Of a stretch of DNA of 64,000 nucleotides, positions 9,241-18,275 are shown piece after piece. Position numbers and translations under genes: made by a program. The DNA lies in IMG/VR virus record IMGVR_UViG_3300042869_000672, positions 62,001 to 126,000 of that record; one strand, given 5' to 3'. The stretch is from a virus. The notes under the pieces are model-generated. The model was given only the letters and a program-made list of their open reading frames with translations. It did no database searches and was not told the DNA's origin. How positions within the stretch are numbered: the first letter of the stretch is position 1; the number at the start of each line of letters is the position of its first letter.

Positions 9241-11651
9241 TAGAAATTTAATCCTTGATCTTCATCATATTTTATACTATCATCTTCAGTATCAACTACA
9301 GTAGTTTTGGGAGGTTCTGGTTTGGTGGTATCATACAACATCTGTGACTGCTTGCTGATTGCTTCAGATCCATCAATGAAATCTTGTGGTTGTCCTAGCA
9401 GTCTACCCATATTTAAAGTCTGTTGAAATGTGCCTCCGGAAAATTTACTAGTCACCCAATTGATTTTGTAAATTCCGCTGAAGGGACTGACCCATTCTCC
9501 TTTAGGGAAATTGTAGAGACCACCTTTACCATTAGTTCCAAGATTGGGTTCTACGGGACTTCTCCAAGATAGATACACATATATTTCACTGCTTTCCCAA
9601 CTCATGGTAGCATCTGCAGTGACCTGTCTGTTTGGACCAGGCTCGGCAAAATAATTGCTGTTAATCCCGCTGTCAGATATGAAAAAAGGATCTCCTAGAA
9701 TATCAATATCAACAAGGGTAAGATCCTTGCTGCCATTCAAAAAAGCATTATTAAATGCATCTGCCACCATTTGTTCTGCAGTTTTATCGCCAGATGCCGA
9801 ACTGGTTTTTATGCTATAATCCGGTTTCACTGACGCACCGCCTGTGACTGCTGATACTCCGCTTACTGCCTCGCCTGTTTGCACCACGGCTTGATTTTTT
9901 TGTTCATCTGCTCCTGTCTGTATGTCTTTGTTGGCTATGGCAGCATTTTTGTTCGGCGGTTTAGGCATTTGACCTTGATACCATAATGCATTAAGTGTGA
10001 TGTCGAATTTTAACAAATCGTTATTTGTACCGGTGTAGATGTAATCGTAACGTTTGGCAATAATTTTGCTTAACTGGCCCTGGCCGGCCGGAGCAGCTGA
10101 AGGATTTTTTATTATGCCTGCATTCACTTTATAAGGCACAACTCTATAGATGTATTTCTTTGCACGAACATTTCTTTTGGTATCATATCCCAGTAGTTGT
10201 ATCTGACAATCTAGTCTATACCACTCAACTTGACCGTTTTCATCAATTGCTTCTGGTTTGATAGCATCTTCAGCAAATTTAGAACTTAGAATAATTCGAT
10301 TAATTACTTCACTAACTTTTGTCGTTTTTTGAGGGAAGGTGAACAATCTTAAATTAGTATCGATTGACATTTTCTCTTTAATTACTTTCTTTCCATCTTC
10401 ATCAAGTACATCACTTTCATATTTGTAAACATAGTTTCCGCCAGATGTAGCATCAAACCCCATGGTGTTGGTATCACTGCCGATTCGCCCTGATCCAAAA
10501 TCTAATTGAACTTCATCTTTAGTATCACTGATCTTTGTTTCTGCGGGTTTGTTGGGATCGGCAGTGGCTTTTAACACTTCGGTGGCATTTGTAGATTTAA
10601 TTACACCTATATCATCTGAAGAATCTTTTGGAAATACAATTTGATATATATCTGCTAGATCCTGCTGGTCAGATTTGACCAAATCTTGTTGTATTCTATT
10701 TAGAGCATTGGTTAGGCTTCTTGAACCAGATGCCAATACACTCTTAACTGTTTCTCCTGTTATAGAAATGTCGCTGGGTAATATATTGACTAGATCACTG
10801 AAACCGCTGAAGTGCAGGGGCATAGCGACCACTGAATATTTGCTGCCACCTTCGTCAACTTTAAAGTTAATTTCATTTATTCTAATGGTAAAAAATCTAG
10901 TTAATTTAGCTGTTGATGCCAGCATGGCTCCGTTGTCCTTCATCCCTTTAAATTCTAACACTAGAAGGTAAGGAGTTTCTACTAGATAACTAGGATATCC
11001 CGCATTTACTGCTGCAACTTTCATGCTTTGTAAAAACATCCCCATTGAATACGGTTCGTACACATCGAATGTAATGTTACAATTATTGGTATTTCCTTCT
11101 TTAGCCCCTGGTGCCAAATTGTGTTTCATAGAGAAGTTGTCAATGAAATATTCTGGAGCACCATTCACTGTATTGGTTCTTCGTGCATCATAACGGCCTG
11201 CTGATGATAGAATTACATTTGATAATCTTGTGGGATTATTTCTGTATAAATCCGGATTGTTAAATTCGTTGGGAGTAAGGCAAGACAGCGTCCAGAGAGG
11301 AGAATATGAAGCAAACTGTTCCAGTATATTTTGATAAGGCGGTCCTCCTGCTATAGGTTTCAAAAATGATACAGCAAGCGGTGGAAGTTTTGTAGGATCA
11401 GGTTCCCATGATTTTATTTTATCTATGGCAATAGTGGCACCTTGAGAAAATGCATTGGTAACTTGTCTGGCTGTTCCGGTTACTGTGCTTATGGCATTAG
11501 TTACCTGTGAAATAGGATTACCATCTGGCTTGACAAAAGATTCTATTTTATTACCAATGTCTCTAAAACTAGGTGGGCTTGTTTGAGTATAGGCCGACCC
11601 TAGTCTAGCATATTTTTCTGTTGGAGTTTCACCTGAACCAAAAATTGACAT
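9240..11651 (-). CDS. Large baseplate hub-type structural protein
   Basis: This 803 aa protein lies between gp53 and gp5, overlapping the gp5 start as TAATG. Residues 1-110 are low-complexity with Ala/Thr/Ser helices. About 110-320 and 440-600 are folded, beta-rich sequence (for example YFIDNFSMKHNLAPG and NITFDVYEPYSMGMFLQS). A Gln/Ala/Lys-rich linker around 590-640 precedes another beta-rich domain that ends in an acidic tail. Proteins of this size and position occur in marine T4-like phages and are usually labelled structural. The place next to gp5 suggests the hub role T4 fills with gp27, but I cannot show sequence homology to gp27, so no symbol is given. No enzymatic motif was seen. Confidence 0.75.
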   Translation of the reverse strand: MSIFGSGETPTEKYARLGSAYTQTSPPSFRDIGNKIESFVKPDGNPISQVTNAISTVTGTARQVTNAFSQGATIAIDKIKSWEPDPTKLPPLAVSFLKPIAGGPPYQNILEQFASYSPLWTLSCLTPNEFNNPDLYRNNPTRLSNVILSSAGRYDARRTNTVNGAPEYFIDNFSMKHNLAPGAKEGNTNNCNITFDVYEPYSMGMFLQSMKVAAVNAGYPSYLVETPYLLVLEFKGMKDNGAMLASTAKLTRFFTIRINEINFKVDEGGSKYSVVAMPLHFSGFSDLVNILPSDISITGETVKSVLASGSRSLTNALNRIQQDLVKSDQQDLADIYQIVFPKDSSDDIGVIKSTNATEVLKATADPNKPAETKISDTKDEVQLDFGSGRIGSDTNTMGFDATSGGNYVYKYESDVLDEDGKKVIKEKMSIDTNLRLFTFPQKTTKVSEVINRIILSSKFAEDAIKPEAIDENGQVEWYRLDCQIQLLGYDTKRNVRAKKYIYRVVPYKVNAGIIKNPSAAPAGQGQLSKIIAKRYDYIYTGTNNDLLKFDITLNALWYQGQMPKPPNKNAAIANKDIQTGADEQKNQAVVQTGEAVSGVSAVTGGASVKPDYSIKTSSASGDKTAEQMVADAFNNAFLNGSKDLTLVDIDILGDPFFISDSGINSNYFAEPGPNRQVTADATMSWESSEIYVYLSWRSPVEPNLGTNGKGGLYNFPKGEWVSPFSGIYKINWVTSKFSGGTFQQTLNMGRLLGQPQDFIDGSEAISKQSQMLYDTTKPEPPKTTVVDTEDDSIKYDEDQGLNF

Positions 11652-11652
11652 T

Positions 11653-11952
11653 TTAAATTCCGATATATTTTTCTATATTTGATTTTTTTGGGCAGAATAT
11701 AACGGTTCCCGGAACAAAATCAAAAATTGGATCTTTTATAGTTTCCATATTTCTTTGCGTAAACACCCACCATAGTTTGGCATTACCATAAAGATCAAAT
11801 GCCAATAAGTCAGGACGATGTCGGTATTGTGTTTCTATAATATAACGATAATCATCTGCCTCTGAAGGCACAGGTCGAATAGTTAATAATTCTAAATAAA
11901 AATTATTTTCTTTTGTTGTATAATAGGGTGATGCTCGATTATATGAAGCCAT
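11653..11952 (-). CDS. 53: Baseplate wedge protein gp53
   Basis: This 99 aa protein has the gp53 pattern: an N-terminal YYTTKENNFYLELLTIRPV, the central RHRPDLLAFDLYGNAKLWWV, then RNMETIKDPIFDFVPGT and a short hydrophobic end. This is the LysM-like wedge subunit that clamps gp6, gp7 and gp25 together in T4. It is about half the length of T4 gp53 (196 aa), which seems usual for marine relatives. The ATG shares its A with the stop codon of gp48 (TAATG), so translation is coupled. Confidence 0.88.
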   Translation of the reverse strand: MASYNRASPYYTTKENNFYLELLTIRPVPSEADDYRYIIETQYRHRPDLLAFDLYGNAKLWWVFTQRNMETIKDPIFDFVPGTVIFCPKKSNIEKYIGI

Positions 11953-13322
11953 TAGATGTATCCTTGGCCGCCAACAATTTGACCGTTGGCGTAACTTTTG
12001 AGATTGAATTGTCTTAATCTTGTTCTATTATAAATTGGCGCTACTGTTACCGATATAGTGCTCATTATAGGCACCCACGTTGGTGCTCCACCTTTAGGAG
12101 TATACTTGATATAACTTGTATCATCTTTGAAATCAACTGAAAAACTTTTTACAATTACAGGAACATTATTAAAAACTCTTGCACCGTATCCAGTGAGGTT
12201 ACAGATAATAGGCGGATTGCCTACGTTTTCGCCCGAACCAAAAAACATCTTGGTGGCTGTTTTTAAAAACGTAGTTCCCTCAATCCAATATTGTGCATCA
12301 AGTTCATTTTCTACTGAGAACTCTCCAGAAATTTGTATATCATCAACCTGACTGTTCTTATAGGCATAGAATGGTTGTATATTATGGATTGGCTCTATCT
12401 GAGTATAGTTGGCCTTGGAAGATACTGTGATGTTTGGAAGATAAGGAAAAACAAAACCATTGGTGTCCACAAGTCTATTGAATGCTGTGCCAAACAATCC
12501 AAAATTGCAATTTATTCTCACACGCCAATCATTTACTGCGCCCGGCTTTAACTCGACAAACGATCCTTGTTGGGTAAATAATTCAGCACCGCTAGGAAGA
12601 TTCTTACCTCTGGCCATACTTAAAAGATTGTTTACCATTCCTGCTGCACCTGATACTTTACCGGCAAGTGCAGCAATACCACCACCTAACCCGCCACTGG
12701 CCAATCCTAATTTGTCTAAACTTGCCCCTATCGCAGCACCAACATTACTGATACCACCAGCAATACCACCTACTTGGCCAGCAACACCGCCAAGTGCTCC
12801 GGCGACTCCCGAAATTGCACTAGTAGCATTTGAGGCTAGTCCTTGTAGAGCACCTCCAATGCCTGTGGCATTTGACGCAAGGCTCTGTACTGTGCTGTTG
12901 ATACCGCCTAGAGCACCGGTGACTCCAGCCAGTGCTCCTTTGGCATCATTAGCAAGATTTCCTGCTGCGGCTGTGAACCCGTTTAGACCTGTACCTATTT
13001 CTCCGCTCAAACGGCCAACGGTGGCATCTAAATTTGATTTTAATGAAGCAAAATTTTCGGGAGCTTTTTTAATCGCTGCTGCGGCATCATTGGCCGCAGC
13101 TTCAACTTGTGTTGACACATTTGCAACCAATCTTGCTAAAGGATTACTGTTAGGTCCCGAAGAAGCTGTTAATGCACCCCCACCAAATGCTGCCGTTAAT
13201 TTTTCATTAATGCCTCTGTTGTTAGCAACCTGTTCAGCCGTGATACCTTCAGGATCGCCGCTGGCTCGGTTGATTCGTGCAGCTTCTTGTGCTGGAGTTT
13301 CAGGATAAGAGTTACGTGCCAT
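11952..13322 (-). CDS. 48: Tail-tube-associated baseplate protein gp48
   Basis: This protein would connect the baseplate hub to the tail tube. I chose the ATG at 13322 (MARNSYPETP) over a TTG three codons upstream because AAGGAA lies about 11 nt before the ATG. Residues about 60-235 are an Ala/Gly/Ser/Asn-rich tract of quasi-repeats built on GxLxGLxxNAxxAIxG, probably long helices. The C-terminal 220 residues are a beta-rich tube-like domain with NDWRVRINCNFGLF, PNITVSSKANYTQ and VKSFSVDFKDDTSYIKY, as in gp48/gp54-type proteins of marine T4-like phages. It is the first gene of the leftward operon and has a late-promoter box just upstream. gp54 is the main alternative name. Confidence 0.8.
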   Translation of the reverse strand: MARNSYPETPAQEAARINRASGDPEGITAEQVANNRGINEKLTAAFGGGALTASSGPNSNPLARLVANVSTQVEAAANDAAAAIKKAPENFASLKSNLDATVGRLSGEIGTGLNGFTAAAGNLANDAKGALAGVTGALGGINSTVQSLASNATGIGGALQGLASNATSAISGVAGALGGVAGQVGGIAGGISNVGAAIGASLDKLGLASGGLGGGIAALAGKVSGAAGMVNNLLSMARGKNLPSGAELFTQQGSFVELKPGAVNDWRVRINCNFGLFGTAFNRLVDTNGFVFPYLPNITVSSKANYTQIEPIHNIQPFYAYKNSQVDDIQISGEFSVENELDAQYWIEGTTFLKTATKMFFGSGENVGNPPIICNLTGYGARVFNNVPVIVKSFSVDFKDDTSYIKYTPKGGAPTWVPIMSTISVTVAPIYNRTRLRQFNLKSYANGQIVGGQGYI

Positions 13323-13350
13323 TTTGAGCAAATTTCCTTGTCATATAGAC

Positions 13351-13358
13351 TATTTATT
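13351..13358 (-). promoter_or_regulatory. T4-type late promoter for the leftward baseplate operon
   Basis: The leftward bases AATAAATA match seven of eight positions of the T4 late box TATAAATA. It lies 28 nt before the gp48 ATG at 13322, leaving room for a short leader with AAGGAA as ribosome-binding site. It sits in the 83 nt divergent gap between gp48 and gp55. A gp55-directed late promoter is the natural reading. Confidence 0.7.
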
Positions 13359-13370
13359 ATTGACAAAATG

Positions 13371-13379
13371 TGCTATTAT
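13371..13379 (+). promoter_or_regulatory. Possible extended -10 promoter for gp55
   Basis: TGCTATTAT fits the bacterial extended -10 form TGnTATAAT with one mismatch. A TTGACA at 13360-13365 is too close to serve as its -35 element. Transcription by host sigma-70 polymerase before late expression would suit a gene that makes the late sigma factor. The GGAG ribosome-binding site follows at 13390. Confidence 0.4.
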
Positions 13380-13405
13380 ATTAATAACCGGAGAATTCTA
13401 AAACA

Positions 13406-14272
13406 ATGACAATAATTACGCAGCCTCCTAAGATCAAGTATCTTACCAACAAGGATCTACTAAAAGAAATACATCTCAGCAAGAATACCTATTGCACCTA
13501 CAGCGATCCTGCATACAGTGACTATGATTTAATCATCCCAAATTTGTCTAAAATCAATATTAGAACAATTGCCGATGCCAAGAGAAATCGTGCCATCAAG
13601 ATGGGTAAAAAAGCCCACGAACTTGCACAGTCAGGTGGTAAAAAGTTTCCTGCCAAAGATTACGAAGTTGACTACAAAAAAATCCTTAAAACTGATGTGG
13701 TGTTTAGAGTCATGACCTTTGAACATGTGCCGCTTGCACCAGGAAGAAAAAAGACCTTGAAGAATACCGCAGATAGTCATGAGAAGGTGAATTTTCCTCC
13801 TTTCCAACACTGGAAGTTTGATGAAAATGACAATCTTATATTGGTGGGTAAAAGTCATTGGAAAGGTGATTTTGTTACTGGCTCCTTTAACAAAGAGCAT
13901 GGACAAATGACTAACAATCTAGCCCGCATGTTCTTAAAATTATGTGAGCGGTATGCAACTAGAGGCAACGTGCGTGGCTACACTTATAATGACGAAATGC
14001 GTGGACAGGCTATTCTACAGCTAACTCAGATTGGTCTACAGTTTGACGAATCAAAATCTGACAATCCGTTTGCCTACTACACGGCTGCTGTTACAAATTC
14101 ATTCGTTAGAATTATCAACATTGAAAAACGTAATCAAAATATTCGTGATGATATTTTAGAAATCAATGGCATGAATCCATCATGGACAAGACAGAATGCT
14201 TCGGGTAAGCCAGGTGGCGGATACGGACCAGTTAGTACTGCACCAGTAGACGGGGGTGGAGATTGGGATTGA
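13406..14272 (+). CDS. 55: Late-transcription sigma factor gp55, with N-terminal extension
   Basis: The gp55 family replaces the host sigma factor on RNA polymerase and reads TATAAATA late promoters together with the sliding clamp. The family core is at about residues 170-255: NNLARMFLKLCERYATR, GYTYNDEMRGQAILQL, FDESKSDNPFAYYTAAVTN and SFVRIINIEKRNQ. It resembles sigma region 2 with the usual NPFAY segment. At 288 aa it is about 100 residues longer than T4 gp55 (185 aa). The extra part is a Lys-rich N-terminus including VNFPPFQHWKFDEND, and there is a Gly-rich tail GGGYGPVSTAPVDGGGDWD. The tail could contain the clamp-binding end, but I do not see the classic hydrophobic motif. GGAG precedes the ATG. 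Confidence 0.85.
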   Translation: MTIITQPPKIKYLTNKDLLKEIHLSKNTYCTYSDPAYSDYDLIIPNLSKINIRTIADAKRNRAIKMGKKAHELAQSGGKKFPAKDYEVDYKKILKTDVVFRVMTFEHVPLAPGRKKTLKNTADSHEKVNFPPFQHWKFDENDNLILVGKSHWKGDFVTGSFNKEHGQMTNNLARMFLKLCERYATRGNVRGYTYNDEMRGQAILQLTQIGLQFDESKSDNPFAYYTAAVTNSFVRIINIEKRNQNIRDDILEINGMNPSWTRQNASGKPGGGYGPVSTAPVDGGGDWD

Positions 14273-14298
14273 CCTAGTGATTGTAAATGTGTTACAAT
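14269..14298 (+). promoter_or_regulatory. Sigma-70-type promoter for gp47/gp46
   Basis: TTGACC (14269-14274) and TACAAT (14293-14298) are separated by 18 nt and lie just before gp47, overlapping the stop of gp55. One mismatch in each hexamer makes this a credible host-type early or middle promoter. A strong ribosome-binding site, AAGGAG, follows before the ATG at 14314. Confidence 0.55.
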
Positions 14299-14313
14299 AA
14301 CTAAGGAGATTCT

Positions 14314-15324
14314 ATGTCATTATTCAAAAAAGTAGCCTGCTTCACTGATATTCATTTCGGATTAAAATCAGGAAGTCGTACGCATAACCAAGACTGCGAA
14401 GATTTCGTCTCGTGGTTTTGTGATGTTGCCAAACAGGAAAACTGCGAAACTGCAATTTTCCTCGGCGATTGGCATCACAATAGAAACACCACTGATGTTT
14501 CGACTATGAACTATACAGTTTCTAATCTAGAGAAGCTGAGCCAATCATTTGAAAAAGTCTATTTCATTCTAGGCAATCACGACTTGTTCTATAAAGACAA
14601 GCGTGAAATTAATTCTATTGAATTCATGCGTCTGTTTCCTAATATTATTCCTGTTAGAGAACGACTTACTCAAGGCGATGTAACTATTATGCCTTGGCTA
14701 GTAGGCGACGAGTGGAAAACTATTCCGGACATCAAAAGCCGGTATCTGTTTGGTCACTTGGAACTGCCCAGCTTCTACATGAACGCCATGGTACAGATGC
14801 CGGATCACGGAACTATTCAATCGGGTCACTTTGCCAATCAAGAATATGTGTTCACTGGGCACTTTCATAAGCGACAAAACAATAGAAATATACATTATAT
14901 CGGTAATGCATTTCCTCACAACTATGCCGATGCTGGAGATGACGACCGCGGCATGATGATGTTAGAGTGGGGTGGCAAGCCTGAGTTTCGTACTTGGACT
15001 GCTCAACCTGTTTATCGCACTTTCAAACTGAGTCAAATTATTGATAAACCGGACGAGCTCCTAAGAGAAAAGATGCATTGCCGTGTTACCATTGACCTCC
15101 CTATCAGTTTTGAAGAAGCAAACTTTATCAAAGAAACATTCATGCCGCAATACAAATTGCGTGAGCTTATGTTGATTCCAGAAAAAGTTGAAGTAGATGC
15201 ACAATCTACTCCTATTGATATCAACTTCGAATCAGTTGATACCATTGTGATGAATCAAATTAATGCCATTGACAGTGATACCTTTGACAAGGCCATGCTG
15301 TTGGAGATCTACAATAACCTATGA
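14314..15324 (+). CDS. 47: Recombination nuclease subunit gp47 (Mre11/SbcD-like)
   Basis: This is the nuclease half of the gp46/gp47 complex, which resects DNA ends for recombination-dependent replication and host DNA degradation. The metallophosphoesterase motifs are intact: TDIHFG (D12, H14), LGDWHHNR (about 50-57), GNHD (87-90), FGHLELP (about 145) and TGHFHKR (about 185). At 336 aa it matches T4 gp47 (339 aa). AAGGAG precedes the ATG, and the stop overlaps the gp46 start as ATGA, so the two subunits are probably made in step. Confidence 0.97.
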   Translation: MSLFKKVACFTDIHFGLKSGSRTHNQDCEDFVSWFCDVAKQENCETAIFLGDWHHNRNTTDVSTMNYTVSNLEKLSQSFEKVYFILGNHDLFYKDKREINSIEFMRLFPNIIPVRERLTQGDVTIMPWLVGDEWKTIPDIKSRYLFGHLELPSFYMNAMVQMPDHGTIQSGHFANQEYVFTGHFHKRQNNRNIHYIGNAFPHNYADAGDDDRGMMMLEWGGKPEFRTWTAQPVYRTFKLSQIIDKPDELLREKMHCRVTIDLPISFEEANFIKETFMPQYKLRELMLIPEKVEVDAQSTPIDINFESVDTIVMNQINAIDSDTFDKAMLLEIYNNL

Positions 15325-17099
15325 TTAAAATCAAAGACCTAACAGTTAGAAACTTTATGAGCGTGGGCGCACAGACCCAAGCAATTAACTTTGACAAAGG
15401 ACAACTGACGCTAGTGCTAGGTGAAAACTTAGATCTAGGCGGTGATGACAGCGGAGCCCGTAATGGTACAGGTAAAACCACTATTATCAATGGCCTTAGC
15501 TATGCCATATTTGGTACTGCGTTAACTAACATCAAGAAAGATAATCTTGTTAACAAGATCAACAACAAAGGTATGCTGTGTACTGTTAGTTTTGAAAAGG
15601 ACGGCATTGACTATCGTATCGAGCGTGGCCGGAAACCTAACATTTTAAAATTTACTGTTAACGGTCAAGAACAAGAAAGCCTAGATCAAGATGAGAGTCA
15701 AGGCGATTCAAGAGAAACACAAAAAGATATTGAAGATGTATTCGGTATGTCCCATGACATGTTCAAACATCTTGTGGCTCTTAACACTTACACTGAACCG
15801 TTTCTTTCTATGAAGGCTGCGGATCAACGTGCTATCATTGAACAACTGTTGGGTATTACACAATTAAGTGAAAAGGCAGAAGCTCTTAAAGAACAGATCA
15901 AACAGAGCAAAGATAATATTTCCACAGAAAATATAAAACTTGAAACTATCAAAGCCAGCAATGAACGTATTCAACAGAGTATCGAATCTCTTGAACGCAA
16001 ACAACGCCTGTGGGAAGAACAACACGAAACTGCTCTTACTAATTTAACCAAAGCCATTGAAAAATTGTTGGATGTTGAGATTGATGATGAAATTGCCAAT
16101 CAACGTGCTTTGGTAGAGTGGAACAAAAGTAAAAAAGAACGTGATAGCCTAACAGTTCTTGTTGCCAAACAGACTAGTACACTAGAAAGAGAACAGCGAA
16201 CACTGGAAAAACTAGAAAGAGAATTAATAACTCTTGCAGATCACAAGTGTCATAGTTGTGGTCAAGATCTACATGATACCAAACATGATGAAATGATGTC
16301 TGCTAAAAGCAAGCAGGTTGAAGAAAGCCAAGGACATTTAAAAACTCACAGTGAAGAACTCAGTGAACTTAACGAAGCACTTAGTCTAGTTGGTGAATTA
16401 GGTCAATGTCCCACAGTGATCTATGACAATCTAGAACAAGCACTCAATCATAAAAATACTCTAGGCAGTTTAGAGCGTGATTTAGAAATCAAAGTTGCGG
16501 AAGATAATCCTTACATTGAACAAATTGAAGAATTACGCAATACTGCGGTACAGGAAGTAGACTATGAAGGCTTAAACAAACTAGTGCGTGTTAAAGACCA
16601 TCAAGAGTTCTTACACAAACTGTTAACTAACAAAGACAGCTTTATCCGTAAGCGTATTATTGATCAAAATCTAGCCTATCTAAATCAGCGACTGACGTAT
16701 TATCTCGATAAAATTGGTTTACCGCATCTGGTAGAATTCCAAAACGATCTAACTGTTATTATTACACAATTAGGACAAGATCTAGACTTTGATAATCTAT
16801 CACGTGGTGAACGCAATAGGCTTATTTTGTCTATGTCGTGGGCATTCCGTGATGTATGGGAAAACTTATATCAAGCAATTAATCTGTTATTCATTGACGA
16901 ACTTGTTGATAGCGGGATGGATGCCAGCGGAGTTGAAAGTAGTATTGCGGTACTCAAGAAGATGACCCGTGAACGTAATAAGAATGTATTCTTGATCAGT
17001 CATAGAGATGATCTAACCAGCCGTGTTAATCATGTGCTCAAGGTTATTAAAGAAAACGGATTTACCAGCTATTCAAATGATGTGGAGATTGTTGCTTGA
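15321..17099 (+). CDS. 46: Recombination ATPase subunit gp46 (Rad50/SbcC-like)
   Basis: This is the ABC-type ATPase partner of gp47. Walker A is GARNGTGKTT (about 45-54). Two long coiled-coil arms (about 185-300 and 325-410) flank a zinc hook CHSCG at C310/C313. The signature motif is LSRGERNRL (about 493-501) and Walker B is LLFIDELVDSG (about 522-532), followed by the D-loop region and a switch-like FLISHRDD. Length 592 aa is close to T4 gp46 (560 aa). All catalytic parts are present. It overlaps gp47 by ATGA at its start and the next small gene by TTGA at its end. Confidence 0.97.
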   Translation: MIKIKDLTVRNFMSVGAQTQAINFDKGQLTLVLGENLDLGGDDSGARNGTGKTTIINGLSYAIFGTALTNIKKDNLVNKINNKGMLCTVSFEKDGIDYRIERGRKPNILKFTVNGQEQESLDQDESQGDSRETQKDIEDVFGMSHDMFKHLVALNTYTEPFLSMKAADQRAIIEQLLGITQLSEKAEALKEQIKQSKDNISTENIKLETIKASNERIQQSIESLERKQRLWEEQHETALTNLTKAIEKLLDVEIDDEIANQRALVEWNKSKKERDSLTVLVAKQTSTLEREQRTLEKLERELITLADHKCHSCGQDLHDTKHDEMMSAKSKQVEESQGHLKTHSEELSELNEALSLVGELGQCPTVIYDNLEQALNHKNTLGSLERDLEIKVAEDNPYIEQIEELRNTAVQEVDYEGLNKLVRVKDHQEFLHKLLTNKDSFIRKRIIDQNLAYLNQRLTYYLDKIGLPHLVEFQNDLTVIITQLGQDLDFDNLSRGERNRLILSMSWAFRDVWENLYQAINLLFIDELVDSGMDASGVESSIAVLKKMTRERNKNVFLISHRDDLTSRVNHVLKVIKENGFTSYSNDVEIVA

Positions 17100-17326
17100 G
17101 TTCAGAAAGCCATGACAAGATGATTGCTGCTTTTCAGGAATATTTTAAGTGGCAAGAACGATTTGAATACAAAGGCTCTGACGAAGCAGGCATTAAGGCA
17201 CGATATTGGCTATCAGAAATACGTAATGAAGCAAGCGTAAGGCGCATAGAAATACAGGCAAAAAGAGAAGAACGCAAACAAGCCAGAAAAGGCATGATAG
17301 GAAGGCCCAAGAAAATAAGTACCTGA
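17096..17326 (+). CDS. Small basic protein with AT-hook-like tail
   Basis: The frame begins with TTG overlapping the gp46 stop (TTGA) and encodes 76 residues. The N-terminal half is amphipathic (HDKMIAAFQEYFKWQERFEY). The C-terminal third is strongly basic and ends in GMIGRPKKIST; GRPKK flanked by basic residues resembles a single AT-hook core for minor-groove DNA contact. Tight coupling to gp46 and to the next gene (TGATG) supports it being real. I do not recognise the family. A role as a DNA-binding accessory of the recombination genes is a guess from position and charge. Confidence 0.7.
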   Translation: MSSESHDKMIAAFQEYFKWQERFEYKGSDEAGIKARYWLSEIRNEASVRRIEIQAKREERKQARKGMIGRPKKIST

Positions 17327-17760
17327 TGACATGGTACTATAAGAAGAAAGAAGTTGTTGAAATCTCCGAAGATTACATCGGTTTCGTATATCTTATTACT
17401 AATGTCGTCTCTGGGCGCAAGTATATAGGCAAAAAACTAGCCAAGTTTGCAAAGACCACTTATAAAACAGTAACTTTGAAGAACGGCAAAAAGAAGAAAA
17501 AGAAAATTAGAGGCAAAATTGAAAGCGATTGGAAGGACTATTATGGTTCTAGCGATGCGCTAACAGCAGACGTACAGGCCTTAGGCAAAGAAAACTTCAC
17601 CAGAGAAATATTATTCTACTGCAAAAACAAATCAGAATGCAGCTACATCGAGGCAAGAGAACAATTCAAACACAAAGTTCTAGAATCAACTGACTGGTAC
17701 AACGGTCACATACAGGTTCGAGTTCACGGCTCACATATCCTCAAAAAACCCAAAATTTAA
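17326..17760 (+). CDS. GIY-YIG-like putative endonuclease
   Basis: The 144 aa product has GFVYLITNVVSGRKYIGKK near residues 19-37, which fits the first two strands of a GIY-YIG nuclease (GIY here as FVYLI, YIG kept as KYIGKK). A Lys-rich loop follows, then DWKDYYGSS and a helix with YIEAREQFKHKVL; the Glu in that helix could be the metal-binding acid. The usual downstream Arg is not evident. Such proteins are commonly encoded next to gp46 in marine T4-like phages. Whether it is a homing, repair or host-DNA nuclease is not shown. The start overlaps the previous stop as TGATG. Confidence 0.7.
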   Translation: MTWYYKKKEVVEISEDYIGFVYLITNVVSGRKYIGKKLAKFAKTTYKTVTLKNGKKKKKKIRGKIESDWKDYYGSSDALTADVQALGKENFTREILFYCKNKSECSYIEAREQFKHKVLESTDWYNGHIQVRVHGSHILKKPKI

Positions 17761-18127
17761 CAAACACACACCGCCACTAGGCTCAATAAATCTAGGCAAC
17801 AAACTGCCAAATAAGCCCGCACCGGCGTTGTTAGTGTGCCCTTAAAGCTGGATCTCGGATCGCAGTCAATGGAATTCCCTACTTGGCAGAGGGGTTGTAC
17901 AGTAGTATCCTTAACAGGACCACGATCGGATATGCCTACAGAACCGGTTTACTGTACAAGAAAGTATTATATCAAGGCTAAAGATGGGAGAAAAACCCAC
18001 GGTTGTTGCGCAAGACTGCGTTTGTGTAGCAATCCGCCGTCATTAATAAGACTTGGCTCGAGGTACCGGATGACCGCCTCTGTAAACGCCATAACGCCGT
18101 ATGTACTGTGCAACTCGCATAATGCTT

Positions 18128-18147
18128 CTTAGCCCGCAAGGGCTAAG
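18128..18147 (+). terminator. GNRA-capped hairpin, possible terminator or RNA stem
   Basis: CTTAGCCC pairs perfectly with GGGCTAAG around a GCAA tetraloop. The 14 nt core AGCCCGCAAGGGCT is identical to that of the clear terminator at 59785-59798, but no T-run follows here. It may be a weak terminator of the 17836-18120 RNA or simply a stable stem. Confidence 0.4.
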
Positions 18148-18186
18148 TATGACTGAACAATCTGCATAATACTTAAATTGCTTCGC

Positions 18187-18275
18187 AATTACAATAATCA
18201 ACACAGTTTAGGAGAAAGAAAATTCGTTGAGCGAAAGCGAAAACGAATGTGAGCTTCAGCTCACAATTACAATAA
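18187..18275 (+). repeat. Two copies of AATTACAATAA, each after a hairpin
   Basis: The 11-mer AATTACAATAA occurs at 18187-18197 and 18265-18275, each directly after a short perfect hairpin (18176-18190 and 18249-18264). The second copy runs into the AATAAATA late-promoter box. The paired arrangement suggests a duplicated regulatory unit in front of the 18301 gene. Confidence 0.5.

Noticed and set aside
12460-13308. 282-codon frame opposite gp48
   Set aside because: It is the antisense shadow of the Ala/Gly-rich repeat tract of gp48, giving a Pro/Ala-rich protein without any motif.
13360-13365. TTGACA as -35 element for gp55
   Set aside because: The hexamer is perfect, but the nearest good -10 (TATTAT) is only 8 nt away; a 17 nt spacer would place the -10 on AATAAC.
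17715-17735. GGTTCGAGTTC as a tRNA T-arm
   Set aside because: It lies inside the GIY-YIG-like coding sequence and no acceptor, D-arm or anticodon stem fits around it.
17836-18132. 98-codon GTG-started frame
   Set aside because: It lies over strong RNA stems, has no ribosome-binding site and an odd composition with no family resemblance; the region is better read as non-coding.
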